The notes under the pieces are model-generated. The model did no database searches, was not told the DNA's origin, and saw only the letters and a program-made list of their open reading frames with translations. A DNA stretch of 30,250 bases from Clostridiales bacterium UBA1758 (GTDB lineage Bacteria > Bacillota > Clostridia > Oscillospirales > UBA1758), in assembly GCA_002315595.1 (NCBI GenBank), contig DCHG01000002.1, positions 38,843 to 69,092 of the forward strand. Reading direction: 5' to 3'. This document shows positions 15,881-23,414 of this stretch, in pieces. The position numbers and the translations under genes are program-made. The first letter of the stretch is position 1, and every line of letters begins with the position of its first letter.

Positions 15881-16573
15881 ATGACTGAAAACGAAAAAAA
15901 CGAGCTGTTTGAAAAGTACAATAACCGTACCCACGTGTTCGGTAAAATAGCCTGCATAATAACGCTTGTTATGCTTATAGGCGCACCCTTTGTAATGGGC
16001 TGGTATCTCGGCGCAATGCCGAATATGCCCGCCTTCGGCAGGGCATTTCTCGCAGTGGGCATAGTGTGGTTTGTAAGCTGTATAGCGGAGTATCTCGTAT
16101 ATACCCCGATGCTCGGCGCGGGCGGCGGCTACCTCGCGTTTATGACGGGCAACCTCATAAATATGAAAATCCCCTGCGCTGTCAATGCACGCGATATAGT
16201 CGGCGCAAAGACGGGCACACCCGAAAACGAGATAATCTCGACACTTTCAATCGCAACGGCATCACTTGTGACGGTAACTGTGCTTGCAGTCGGCGTGGCG
16301 CTTTTAATCCCGCTTCAGCCCGTTTTGCAGGACCCCGCGCTTCAGCCCGCGTTTGAAAATGTCGTACCCGCGCTTTTCGGCGCAATGGCATATAAGTACT
16401 TCAGAAACAATATGAAGATTGCAGTAATCCCCCTTGCGGTTATGAGTCTGCTGTTTATAGTTGTACCGAGTCTGACCTCGTCAACAAGCTTCATGATTTT
16501 GCCCAGCGGCGCAATCGCAATCGGCATTGCATATATGATGTATAAAAAGAAATACAAGGCGGAGAATAAATGA
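15881..16573 (+). CDS. Membrane protein, partner of DUF5058
   Basis: 230 residues with about six hydrophobic segments (roughly 21-46, 50-70, 74-95, 122-150, 160-175, 180-220). A conserved-looking loop 'NARDIVGAKTGTPENE' lies between segments three and four, perhaps at a substrate site. GGAGG precedes the ATG. It overlaps the M20 peptidase gene (ATGA), so the two are coupled. I recognise no named domain; it resembles the unnamed membrane proteins that sit beside DUF5058 genes in Clostridia. Confidence 0.65.
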   Translation: MTENEKNELFEKYNNRTHVFGKIACIITLVMLIGAPFVMGWYLGAMPNMPAFGRAFLAVGIVWFVSCIAEYLVYTPMLGAGGGYLAFMTGNLINMKIPCAVNARDIVGAKTGTPENEIISTLSIATASLVTVTVLAVGVALLIPLQPVLQDPALQPAFENVVPALFGAMAYKYFRNNMKIAVIPLAVMSLLFIVVPSLTSSTSFMILPSGAIAIGIAYMMYKKKYKAENK

Positions 16574-18006
16574 AACTGAAAAATACGGCACTGCTTTCCC
16601 TCGGCGCGATGACAGCCCCGCTTGCCGTCGCTGTTGTGAAAACCGCGCTGACACCGAAAAAGGTGTCGGTCTATAATCCCACGCCCGATGAGGCGAGAAC
16701 AAAGCTGTATTCCGAAAAGCTTTCGCAGATGATACAGTACGAGACCGTGTCAAATCCGAATAATCCTCAGCTTGAAAAATTCCGCGGCTTCCATAAGGTG
16801 CTCGACGGGCTTTTCCCGCTTGTAAATTCAAGGCTTGAGAAAACCGAAATTGACGGCAATCTGCTGTATTTCTGGAAGGGCAAAAGCAGTGACAAGCCCA
16901 TAGTTATAATGAGTCATCAGGATGTCGTGCCCGCCGAGGGCGAGTGGAGTCACGCACCGTTTTCGGGCGATATTGCCGACGGTAAGGTGTGGGGCAGAGG
17001 CGCATCCGATACAAAATGCACCGTAATGGCATTTTTGCAGGCAGTCGAGGAGCTGTTGGCGGAGGGCGTTACGCCCGAGCAGGATGTATATATTGCCTCC
17101 TCCTGCACGGAGGAGCACGGCGGCGACGGTGCGCCTAAAATAGTCGCAGAGCTGAAGCGCCGCGGTGTCAAACCGTTTTTGGTCTGCGACGAGGGCGGCG
17201 GCATAATCTCCGAGCCGATAGGCGGAATAAAGGGCAGCTACGCCATGATAGGCGTTTTTGAAAAAGGGCAGGGCAACATTAAATTCACCGCCCGTTCAGG
17301 CGGCGGACATTCAAGCGCGCCTCCGAAAAATTCGCCTATTGCACGGCTTGCGGCATTTGAAATGAGCATTGAAAAGCACAACCCGTTCAGGAAGAAATTT
17401 GTGCCCGAATTTGAGGAAATGCTCAGTACTCTGTCCGAGTATGCGGGCTTCGGTATGAGACTTCTGTTCGGCAATCTGTGGCTGTTCAAGCCGCTTTTGA
17501 AGCTCGCTATGCCCGCAATTTCATCGCAGGCGGCGGCAATGCTCAAAACTACGGTTGCCTTCACAATGCAACAAGGCTCGGATGCCCGCAACGTTTTGCC
17601 GCAGGAGGCATCGGTCTGCGCGAATATGCGATTTATCCCGCATCAGGGCATGGACGAGAGCATAGAAATAATCAAAAAAAGAGCCGCAAAATTCGGCTTG
17701 GAGGCGGAGATATTAACTGCCTCGGACTACACAAAGCCCGCCGATATCAAAGGCGAGGCGTGGCGCTATGTGGTCGATACCGTGGGCGAGGTTTTCCCCG
17801 AGCTTGCAACAAGCCCCTATGTTATGACAGGCGGCACCGACGCAAGATTTTATCAGGAGATTTGCGACAGCTGTGTGCGCTTTGCACCCGTTGAATACGG
17901 TCCCGAGCAGATGAAGGGTATGCACGGCATTGATGAAAATATCGGCACACATTGTCTCGAGGGTGCTGTGGATTTCTACAAGGCACTCATAATGAATAAC
18001 AAATAA
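16570..18006 (+). CDS. M20 family metallopeptidase (carboxypeptidase/dipeptidase type)
   Basis: 478 residues. The di-zinc site of M20 enzymes is visible: H116 and D118 in 'SHQDVVPAEG', the bridging D147 in 'GRGASDTKC', the catalytic E181-E182 in 'CTEEHGG' and a late His in 'GMHGIDENI'. 'SGGGHSSAPP' marks the lid dimerisation domain. Residues 7-27 are hydrophobic and may anchor the protein in the membrane, as in PM20D1-like enzymes. Expected action is hydrolysis of a peptide or N-acyl amino acid. The ATG overlaps the stop of the preceding membrane protein, tying it to the putative transporter. A strong terminator lies 50 bases after the stop. Confidence 0.85.
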   Translation: MKLKNTALLSLGAMTAPLAVAVVKTALTPKKVSVYNPTPDEARTKLYSEKLSQMIQYETVSNPNNPQLEKFRGFHKVLDGLFPLVNSRLEKTEIDGNLLYFWKGKSSDKPIVIMSHQDVVPAEGEWSHAPFSGDIADGKVWGRGASDTKCTVMAFLQAVEELLAEGVTPEQDVYIASSCTEEHGGDGAPKIVAELKRRGVKPFLVCDEGGGIISEPIGGIKGSYAMIGVFEKGQGNIKFTARSGGGHSSAPPKNSPIARLAAFEMSIEKHNPFRKKFVPEFEEMLSTLSEYAGFGMRLLFGNLWLFKPLLKLAMPAISSQAAAMLKTTVAFTMQQGSDARNVLPQEASVCANMRFIPHQGMDESIEIIKKRAAKFGLEAEILTASDYTKPADIKGEAWRYVVDTVGEVFPELATSPYVMTGGTDARFYQEICDSCVRFAPVEYGPEQMKGMHGIDENIGTHCLEGAVDFYKALIMNNK

Positions 18007-18056
18007 GAGAAGCTGTCAAAAAACTATACTGTCGGCAGGAAAAATCTGCAAATAAG

Positions 18057-18089
18057 AAAAAGTACTCGGTCTGTGACCGAGTACTTTTC
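18057..18089. terminator. Bidirectional intrinsic terminator
   Basis: AAAAGTACTCGGTC (18058-18071), loop TGT, GACCGAGTACTTTT (18075-18088). Perfect stem between converging genes. Confidence 0.93.
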
Positions 18090-18095
18090 CTTTGC

Positions 18096-18893
18096 TTATT
18101 GCGAGAGAAGTATTTGATCGGACTCAATTCCAGTGCCTGCAAGCTCTGAGAATTTTTCCATCAAATCATGTTTAGTTAGCCTCGCCTTTTCCTCACCCTC
18201 AACATCGAAGATTATTTTGCCCTCATTCATCATAATAAGGCGTGTGCCGTGCTTGATTGCATCGCTCATGTTGTGGGTAATCATCATCGCGGTGAGCTTG
18301 TCCTCGCGGATGATTTTGTCGGATAGCTCAAGCACCTTTGCCGCCGTAGCGGGGTCGAGCGCGGCTGTGTGCTCATCTAAAAGCAGAAGCTTGGGCTTTT
18401 GCAGGGATGCCATTAAAAGCGTCAGCGCCTGACGCTGTCCGCCCGAGAGAAGACCGACCTTAGCGGTCAGTCTGTCCTCAAGCCCGAGACCGAACTGACT
18501 GAGTCTTTCGCGGTATTCCTCGCGCTCAGCATTTGTGACCTGCCAGCGCAGACCTCTTTTCTTGCCTCTGCGCAGGGCAAGAGCGAGATTTTCCTCAATC
18601 ATCATATTCGGCGCAGTGCCCATCATAGGGTCCTGAAACACTCTGCCTATGAATGCGGCGCGCTTATGCTCGGGCAAGCCCGTAACATCGGTGCCGTCAA
18701 TTATTATAGAGCCCGATTCAACGGGCCATACACCCGCGACGGCGTTGAGCATCGTGCTCTTGCCCGCGCCGTTGCCGCCTATTACGGTGACAAAATCACC
18801 GGGCTTGAGATGCAGGCTGAGGTTCTGAAGCGCCTTCTTTTCATTTATCGTGCCTGCATTGAAGGTTTTGCAGATATTGTTTAGCTCAAGCAT
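18096..18893 (-). CDS. ABC importer ATPase (TrpXYZ-like system)
   Basis: 265 residues from the ATG at 18893; AAGGAGG lies 6 bases upstream. The open frame extends further back but runs through the permease gene. Walker A GGNGAGKST is at 39-47, the signature is 'LLSGGQRQ', and Walker B is 'LLLLDEHTAALDP', with Glu-His-Thr instead of the usual Glu-Pro/Ala-Thr. It overlaps the permease end by 8 bases. It energises uptake by the permease and lipoprotein encoded upstream in the same transcript. The family is the one with PF04392-type binding proteins, in which tryptophan and other aromatic amino acids are the suggested cargo. The leader peptide upstream points to tyrosine. Confidence 0.9.
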   Translation of the reverse strand: MLELNNICKTFNAGTINEKKALQNLSLHLKPGDFVTVIGGNGAGKSTMLNAVAGVWPVESGSIIIDGTDVTGLPEHKRAAFIGRVFQDPMMGTAPNMMIEENLALALRRGKKRGLRWQVTNAEREEYRERLSQFGLGLEDRLTAKVGLLSGGQRQALTLLMASLQKPKLLLLDEHTAALDPATAAKVLELSDKIIREDKLTAMMITHNMSDAIKHGTRLIMMNEGKIIFDVEGEEKARLTKHDLMEKFSELAGTGIESDQILLSQ

Positions 18894-19848
18894 GGTGTGC
18901 CTCCTTTTTGCTCTGCTTTGCGGCGAGCTTGAACGAGCTTTTTGCCTGCGCCCTGAGATAAGGCACGGCGAGGAAAATTGCGACAATAAGAGCTGTGAAC
19001 AGCTTGAAGTAGTTCGGGTCAAGCCTCAGCCAAAGGATAATGACCATTGCGATGTAATATACAACGCCGCCTAAAATTACAAAGCCGAGACGCACATAGA
19101 ACTGACTGCCCTTGCGGAACACGGCATCGCACAGCACCTCGCCGATAATAACGGCGGCAAGCCCGATTACGATAGCACCTCTGCCCATGTTGACATCGGC
19201 AAAGCCCTGATACTGAGCCATGAGTCCGCCCGAGAGAGCGACAACGCCGTTTGAAAGCGAAAGCCCTATTAGCTTCATGCTGTCGGTGTTGATGCCCTGC
19301 GCACGGCTCATTGCGAGGTTTGCACCCGTAGCGCGGATTGCCGAGCCCTGCTCAGTGCCGAAGTACCAGTACAAAACCGCCACAAGTGCCGCGGCGATTA
19401 TGCCGCCTGTCAATATTGCCGAGGGAATATTTCTCATGCTGATTAAAAGCTCGTTTGTGTTGGGATTGACGGATTTGTTTGCCGCCATGCCCATTATTGC
19501 GAGATTAACGGAGTAGAGAGCAAACTGAGTTAGTATTCCCGCCAAAATTGCGGGGATGCCGAGCTTCGTGTGCAGAAGTCCCGTGCAAAGACCTGCGAGC
19601 ATACCTGCGAGCACAGCCGCTATTACTGCGATATATGCGGGGTAGCCTGCGAGAATGAGCATTACGGTGACTGCGCCGCCCGTTGCAAACGAGCCGTCAA
19701 CGGTGAGGTCTGCAATGTCGAGAAGGCGGAAGGTTATATAAAGCCCGAGTGCCATAACGCCCCATACAATGCCCTGAGCGATACCGCCGGGCAGGCGACC
19801 CAATAAATCGGGCAGGCTTATTGATGATAGTAACAGCGCTGTGTTCAT
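18886..19848 (-). CDS. ABC importer permease (TrpXYZ-like system)
   Basis: 320 residues with eight to ten membrane segments. The pattern 'GIVWGVMALGLYITFRLLDIADLTVDGSFATGGA' (split by a short loop) and 'ALSGGLMAQYQGFADVNMGRG' are typical of permeases in the branched-chain/TrpXYZ-like group that work with PF04392 binding proteins. The C-terminus is short and basic. It starts 20 bases after the binding-protein stop and overlaps the ATPase gene by 8 bases. It forms the membrane channel of the importer. Confidence 0.9.
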   Translation of the reverse strand: MNTALLLSSISLPDLLGRLPGGIAQGIVWGVMALGLYITFRLLDIADLTVDGSFATGGAVTVMLILAGYPAYIAVIAAVLAGMLAGLCTGLLHTKLGIPAILAGILTQFALYSVNLAIMGMAANKSVNPNTNELLISMRNIPSAILTGGIIAAALVAVLYWYFGTEQGSAIRATGANLAMSRAQGINTDSMKLIGLSLSNGVVALSGGLMAQYQGFADVNMGRGAIVIGLAAVIIGEVLCDAVFRKGSQFYVRLGFVILGGVVYYIAMVIILWLRLDPNYFKLFTALIVAIFLAVPYLRAQAKSSFKLAAKQSKKEAHHA

Positions 19849-19868
19849 AGGTGTTTTACCTCACTTAA

Positions 19869-20822
19869 TCAGTCGGAAATTGCGGCGTAGGAGTCGGGGA
19901 TAGTCACATTGAGCTGTGATGCGATGTCGGGATTGAACTTCTTGACGGGCTCGGGGAAGTAGCCGATTTCCATTGTGGATATTAAAGCCTCACCCTTGAG
20001 GATTTTAATTGCCATCTCGCCCGTTGTGCGGCCGAGCTCGTAGTAGTCGATAGAGAGAGTTGCAACGCCGCAGCCCTTGCAGAGATTTTCCTCACCCGCG
20101 ATAATGGGAACACCTGCGGGCAGGGCGACCGCGCTTATTGCCTCGTCGCAGGATGCCGCCGTGTTGTCTGTCGGGATGTAGAGAACATCGCTGTCAGCGC
20201 AGGCACTTGCCGTTACGGTTGCAACATCGTTGGAGTCTGCGAAGGTGAAAATATTAACTGTGAGACCTGCTTTTTCAAGGCTTTCCTCAACGACCTTTGC
20301 CTGGTACACAGAATTTGCCTCGGCAGAGCAGTAGAGAATGCCGACGGTCTTTGCATCGGGGAAGAGCTCAGTGACCATTGCCGCCTGCTGGTCAAGCGGT
20401 GCGAGGTCGGAGGTGCCCGAAACATTGCCGCCTACAACGCCGTTAAAGCTCTCAATGCCGAGTGCGACACCGTATTCGGTGACCGAGGTGCCGAGAACGG
20501 GGATCGTATCCGTCGCCGCGACAGCCGCCTGAAGTGAGGGAGTTGCGTTTGCGAGGATGAGGTCAACGCCGCTTGAAGCAAAGCCGTTGCAGATTGTTGC
20601 GCAGGTGGGGATGTCGTTTGATGCGTTTTGCTCGTCAAACACTACCTTGTCGCCGAATTCCTCGGTAAGTGCGTCCTTGAAGCCCTGCGTTGCGGCGTCA
20701 AGTGCCTCGTGCTGAACAAGCTGGCAGATGCCGATTGTGATTGTGTCGTCACTTGTCTGACCGCAAGCCGTAACCGCAAAAAGCAGCATAAGGGCAAGGG
20801 CTATTGCAATAATTCTTTTCAT
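19869..20822 (-). CDS. ABC transporter substrate-binding lipoprotein (PF04392/TrpX-like)
   Basis: 317 residues. The N-terminus is a lipoprotein signal peptide (MKR, hydrophobic core, lipobox V-T-A-C with the modified Cys at 20). The rest has the two-lobe periplasmic-binding fold of the ABC-substrate-binding PF04392 family: 'TIGICQLVQHEALDAATQGF', 'LILANATPSLQAAVAAT', 'IPVLGTSVT' and 'KTVGILYCSAEANS'. Mature protein is tethered outside the membrane and captures the ligand. GGAGG precedes the ATG. Expression appears controlled by a leader peptide and terminator 57 bases upstream that read out tyrosine codons, so tyrosine or another aromatic is the predicted ligand. Confidence 0.92.
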   Translation of the reverse strand: MKRIIAIALALMLLFAVTACGQTSDDTITIGICQLVQHEALDAATQGFKDALTEEFGDKVVFDEQNASNDIPTCATICNGFASSGVDLILANATPSLQAAVAATDTIPVLGTSVTEYGVALGIESFNGVVGGNVSGTSDLAPLDQQAAMVTELFPDAKTVGILYCSAEANSVYQAKVVEESLEKAGLTVNIFTFADSNDVATVTASACADSDVLYIPTDNTAASCDEAISAVALPAGVPIIAGEENLCKGCGVATLSIDYYELGRTTGEMAIKILKGEALISTMEIGYFPEPVKKFNPDIASQLNVTIPDSYAAISD

Positions 20823-20878
20823 CTCAAATACCTCCGATTTTTAGCAAATAATAGTTGATTTACCGAATAGGGAAAAAC

Positions 20879-20908
20879 AAAAAAGCTGTGCAGTTGCCTG
20901 CACAGCTC
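20879..20908 (-). terminator. Attenuator terminator before the ABC importer
   Basis: On the minus strand: AGCTGTGCAG (20907-20898), GCAA tetraloop, CTGCACAGCT (20893-20884), then a T-run to 20879. It lies between the leader ORF and the binding-protein gene, so it must be bypassed for expression. Confidence 0.92.
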
Positions 20909-20953
20909 ATTTAACAAAAATAAAAATCAAAACCGTTTAAGAGCAGCACAAAC
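20898..20953 (-). promoter_or_regulatory. Antiterminator pairing of the Tyr attenuator
   Basis: Minus-strand segment GTTTGTGCTGCTC (20953-20941) against GAGCTGTGCAG (20908-20898). Reading antiparallel, 7 Watson-Crick pairs and 3 G-U pairs form, with one U-U mismatch. This excludes the terminator. A further 8-bp complement, AACCGTTT (21011-21004) with AAACGGTT (20938-20931), encloses most of the leader ORF and may add a third state. Confidence 0.7.
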
Positions 20954-21020
20954 AACTATTACTATCTGCGAAATAGTAATAGTAATACACGCTGTTAACT
21001 TCAAAACGGTTGAACATCAT
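20937..21020 (-). CDS. Tyr-rich leader peptide (27 aa) of a transcription attenuator
   Basis: Short ORF with start ATG at 21020, stop TAA at 20939-20937. It begins MMFNRF, and codons 12-17 read Tyr-Tyr-Tyr-Tyr-Tyr-Phe (TAT TAC TAT TAC TAT TTC). It ends with a Cys-rich 'SCLCCS'. AGGAGGAAG stands ahead of the start (AGGAGG at 21037-21032). Four of the five Tyr codons form the 5' arm of an 11-bp hairpin (20983-20973 with 20965-20955). The terminal codons (20953-20941) can pair with the 5' terminator arm (20908-20898): 10 of 11 positions, counting G-U. A ribosome stalled for charged tRNA-Tyr would leave this antiterminator strand free; one at the stop codon would cover it. Amino-acid sensing is inference, but the layout is the classical one. 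Confidence 0.88.
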   Translation of the reverse strand: MMFNRFEVNSVYYYYYFADSNSCLCCS

Positions 21021-21051
21021 TTTTTACGCTTCCTCCTGTCGGGATGCCCAC

Positions 21052-21080
21052 ACTTTAACGCTTTTAACCACAAAAGTCAA
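21052..21080 (-). promoter_or_regulatory. Promoter of the leader peptide and ABC importer
   Basis: On the minus strand TTGACT (21080-21075), 17-base spacer, TAAAGT (21057-21052). Start near 21045 gives a short leader before the AGGAGG and the leader ORF. Confidence 0.75.
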
Positions 21081-21174
21081 TACCTTTTTTCGATTTTTTT
21101 GAAATTTGTGCGGTTAATGTTTTGACAAGGCAGATTTTGACATTGCTGTGCATAAAAAATGTTGTTGATTATTA

Positions 21175-21180
21175 TATAAT
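21175..21180 (+). promoter_or_regulatory. Candidate -10 element for the ABC exporter operon
   Basis: TATAAT at 21175-21180, 78 bases before the exporter ATG at 21258. No good -35 at the right distance; TTGACA copies at 21122 and 21137 are too far upstream for it. Weak support. Confidence 0.4.
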
Positions 21181-21257
21181 GTGTGATAAAATAATATATT
21201 GCAAAATAGCGTCTTTACGCCCATTTTACGGGAAAATCGAAGAAACAGCGGTGCAAA

Positions 21258-22961
21258 ATGGAATTTTCGAGAAAAATAAAAGAGAAAATTGAAGACGGCA
21301 CCTTCCGTGAGATGTGGCGGGAGACTAAGTGGATGAGTAAATATATACGCACATACCGCGCTGCGGTGCTCATACACATTTTGCTCGGCGTGCTCGGCAC
21401 GGCTATGAGCCTTGTCTCGAGCCTTGCGATGAGCAAGCTCATTGATGTTGTCACGGGCTATCGCACGGGCGAGATATGGTCAGCCGCGGCATTTATGGCG
21501 GGTATGCTAATAGGCAGTGTCACAATGCAGGCGGCGGCATCACGAATTGCCGCTATTATTAACATTCGCGTGCAAAACGGCATTCAGGCGGAGATGTACG
21601 ACCGTATGCTCCGCACAGATTGGCAGGCACTCAGAGAATTTCGAAGCGGCGACCTTATTAACAGACTCAACGGCGATGTAAACACCGTTGCAAGCGGCGT
21701 GACTGGCTTTTTGCCGAGCTTTGTATCGGGCAGTGTTCAGTTCTTCGGCTCGCTTATAATAATCCTCTGCTTTGATCCCGTCATGGCACTTATTGCACTA
21801 ATCGGCGCGCCCGTTTATGTGCTTTCGTCGAGAATGCTCGTTAGGAAAATGCGCGAGTACAATAAGCGCATGAAGGATATAGGCAGTCAGGTAATGTCCT
21901 TCCATGAGGACTCCTTCCGCAATGTCACGGCGGTTAAATCCTTCGGCATAACCGACGGCTTTAACAAGCGTATGCTGAGTATGCAGGCAAGCTATCGCAC
22001 GGCAATGCTTGACTACAATAAATTCTCGCTTGTCGCGGGCTTTGTCATGGGCATAATCGGACTTTTAATCTCCGCGGGCTGCTTCGGCTGGGGAGTTTAC
22101 AGACTGTGGACAAACGCCATATCCTACGGCGTTATGACCATGTTCCTTCAGCTTACGAATATGCTCCGTTCCTCGTTCTCATCACTCATTTCGCTTGTGC
22201 CGACTGCAATATCCGTCACGACCTCGGCGGGCAGACTTATGGCTGTGGTTGAGCTTCCCGAGGAGGAGGGCGCACGAGAAAGGGCGGATATTCCCGCCGA
22301 CTGCAGTGTTGAGCTTAATGATGTCACCTTTACATACAAGGACGGTGAAACCGTGCTTGAGAATATCTCCTTCGAGGCAAAATCGGGCGAGCGTGTAGCA
22401 CTCACGGGTGCCTCGGGTGAGGGCAAAACAACAATAGTGCGCCTTATCCTCGGACTTGTGAAGCCCGATTCGGGCACGGCGATGCTGTGCGGCGAGGGAA
22501 GGATGCTCACGCTCAGCGCCTCAACAAGACACGCCTTCGCATACGTGCCGCAGGGCAACACGGTGTTTGTGGGCACGGTTGCGGAAAATCTTCGCATGGT
22601 AAAGCCCGAGGCAACCGACGATGAGATAAAAACGGCGCTCCGACTTGCCTGCGCAGATGAGTTCACCGAAAAGCTCCCCGAGGGTATAAACAGCGCGGTG
22701 GGTGAGCTCGGAAGCGGCTTTTCCGAGGGACAGTCGCAGAGAATTGCCGTTGCAAGAGCACTTTTGCAGGATGCACCCGTGCTCATTCTCGATGAGGCGA
22801 CAAGCGCCCTCGATGAGGTCACGGAAAAAAATATGCTCGATAATATAAAGGCCTGCGGCAGAGTCAAAACCTGCATAATCATAACCCACAGACCTGCTAC
22901 TGCGGCAATATGCGAAAAGCAGTACAGACTTGACGGGGCACGCCTCACGGAGGTTGGATAA
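21258..22961 (+). CDS. ABC exporter, fused permease and ATPase
   Basis: 567 residues. Residues 1-325 carry the six-segment exporter domain with 'MYDRMLRTDWQALREFRSGDLINRLNGDV' spread over the coupling-helix region. Residues about 340-567 are the ATPase: Walker A GASGEGKTT (K390), signature FSEGQSQR in place of the usual LSGGQ, Walker B 'VLILDEATSALD' and the switch His in 'IITHRP'. Such half-transporters dimerise and export lipids, peptides or drugs. The TAA shares its last base with the ATG of an S24/S26 peptidase gene, and polysaccharide genes follow, so it may export a peptide or precursor in the same process. No strong ribosome site is visible before the ATG. Confidence 0.88.
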   Translation: MEFSRKIKEKIEDGTFREMWRETKWMSKYIRTYRAAVLIHILLGVLGTAMSLVSSLAMSKLIDVVTGYRTGEIWSAAAFMAGMLIGSVTMQAAASRIAAIINIRVQNGIQAEMYDRMLRTDWQALREFRSGDLINRLNGDVNTVASGVTGFLPSFVSGSVQFFGSLIIILCFDPVMALIALIGAPVYVLSSRMLVRKMREYNKRMKDIGSQVMSFHEDSFRNVTAVKSFGITDGFNKRMLSMQASYRTAMLDYNKFSLVAGFVMGIIGLLISAGCFGWGVYRLWTNAISYGVMTMFLQLTNMLRSSFSSLISLVPTAISVTTSAGRLMAVVELPEEEGARERADIPADCSVELNDVTFTYKDGETVLENISFEAKSGERVALTGASGEGKTTIVRLILGLVKPDSGTAMLCGEGRMLTLSASTRHAFAYVPQGNTVFVGTVAENLRMVKPEATDDEIKTALRLACADEFTEKLPEGINSAVGELGSGFSEGQSQRIAVARALLQDAPVLILDEATSALDEVTEKNMLDNIKACGRVKTCIIITHRPATAAICEKQYRLDGARLTEVG

Positions 22962-23413
22962 TGGAAAGCCGCAGAAGAATTGTGAGCACCGACGAGCTCA
23001 TGCCCGAATATACCGAGCTTCTCAAAAACGGCGCGGTTTTGCCGCTGACCGTAAGCGGAAGCAGTATGATACCCTTCCTCGCACCCGACAGAGACAGCGT
23101 GCTTCTGAAGGGCATAGACCGCGAGCTTATCAGGGGAGATATTGTGTTTTACCGCAGACCGGACGGCAGCTATATTCTGCACAGACTGTACCGCATTGAG
23201 GGCGATAAGCTGTGGTTTGTCGGTGATGCGCAGGACAGGGTTGAAGGTCCGCTTGATATTAGCTGTGCCTTTGCCTATGTCACGCAGGCGACAAGGAAGA
23301 ACAAAACGCAGAAAAAGGGCTGCTTCTGGTGGGACTTTTTCGAGAAGGTATGGATAAAAACAGTCGGAAGCAGGGCAAAGATACTGTCGGCATATTCATT
23401 TATCAGGAGTTAA
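22961..23413 (+). CDS. S24/S26 family peptidase, signal-peptidase-like
   Basis: 150 residues. 'TVSGSSMIPFL' holds the SGxSMxP motif, with S35 as nucleophile. The base region reads 'YILHRLYRIEGD' (H74), resembling the His-type (ER/SipW-like) signal peptidases rather than the Lys-type ('KRVIG'), and 'FVGDAQD' resembles the family's GD motif. No membrane segment precedes the motif, unlike SipW. The start shares a base with the exporter stop (TAATG); CpsB follows after 1 base. It may mature a peptide or protein exported by the neighbouring ABC protein. Similar exporter-peptidase pairs are seen in other Firmicutes, but their substrates are not known to me. Confidence 0.75.
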   Translation: MESRRRIVSTDELMPEYTELLKNGAVLPLTVSGSSMIPFLAPDRDSVLLKGIDRELIRGDIVFYRRPDGSYILHRLYRIEGDKLWFVGDAQDRVEGPLDISCAFAYVTQATRKNKTQKKGCFWWDFFEKVWIKTVGSRAKILSAYSFIRS

Positions 23414-23414
23414 G

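Noticed and set aside
18894..19022. 43-residue N-terminal extension of the ABC ATPase
   Set aside because: It lies in the permease gene in another frame; the ATG at 18893 has AAGGAGG at correct spacing.
20823..21120. T-box or other riboswitch before the ABC importer
   Set aside because: No T-box sequence or specifier-loop arrangement is visible; the leader ORF, hairpins and terminator explain the region.
22148..23182. 344-codon reverse open frame across the exporter and peptidase
   Set aside because: The plus strand carries Walker motifs and a catalytic Ser motif there; the reverse product is low-complexity and Ser-rich.
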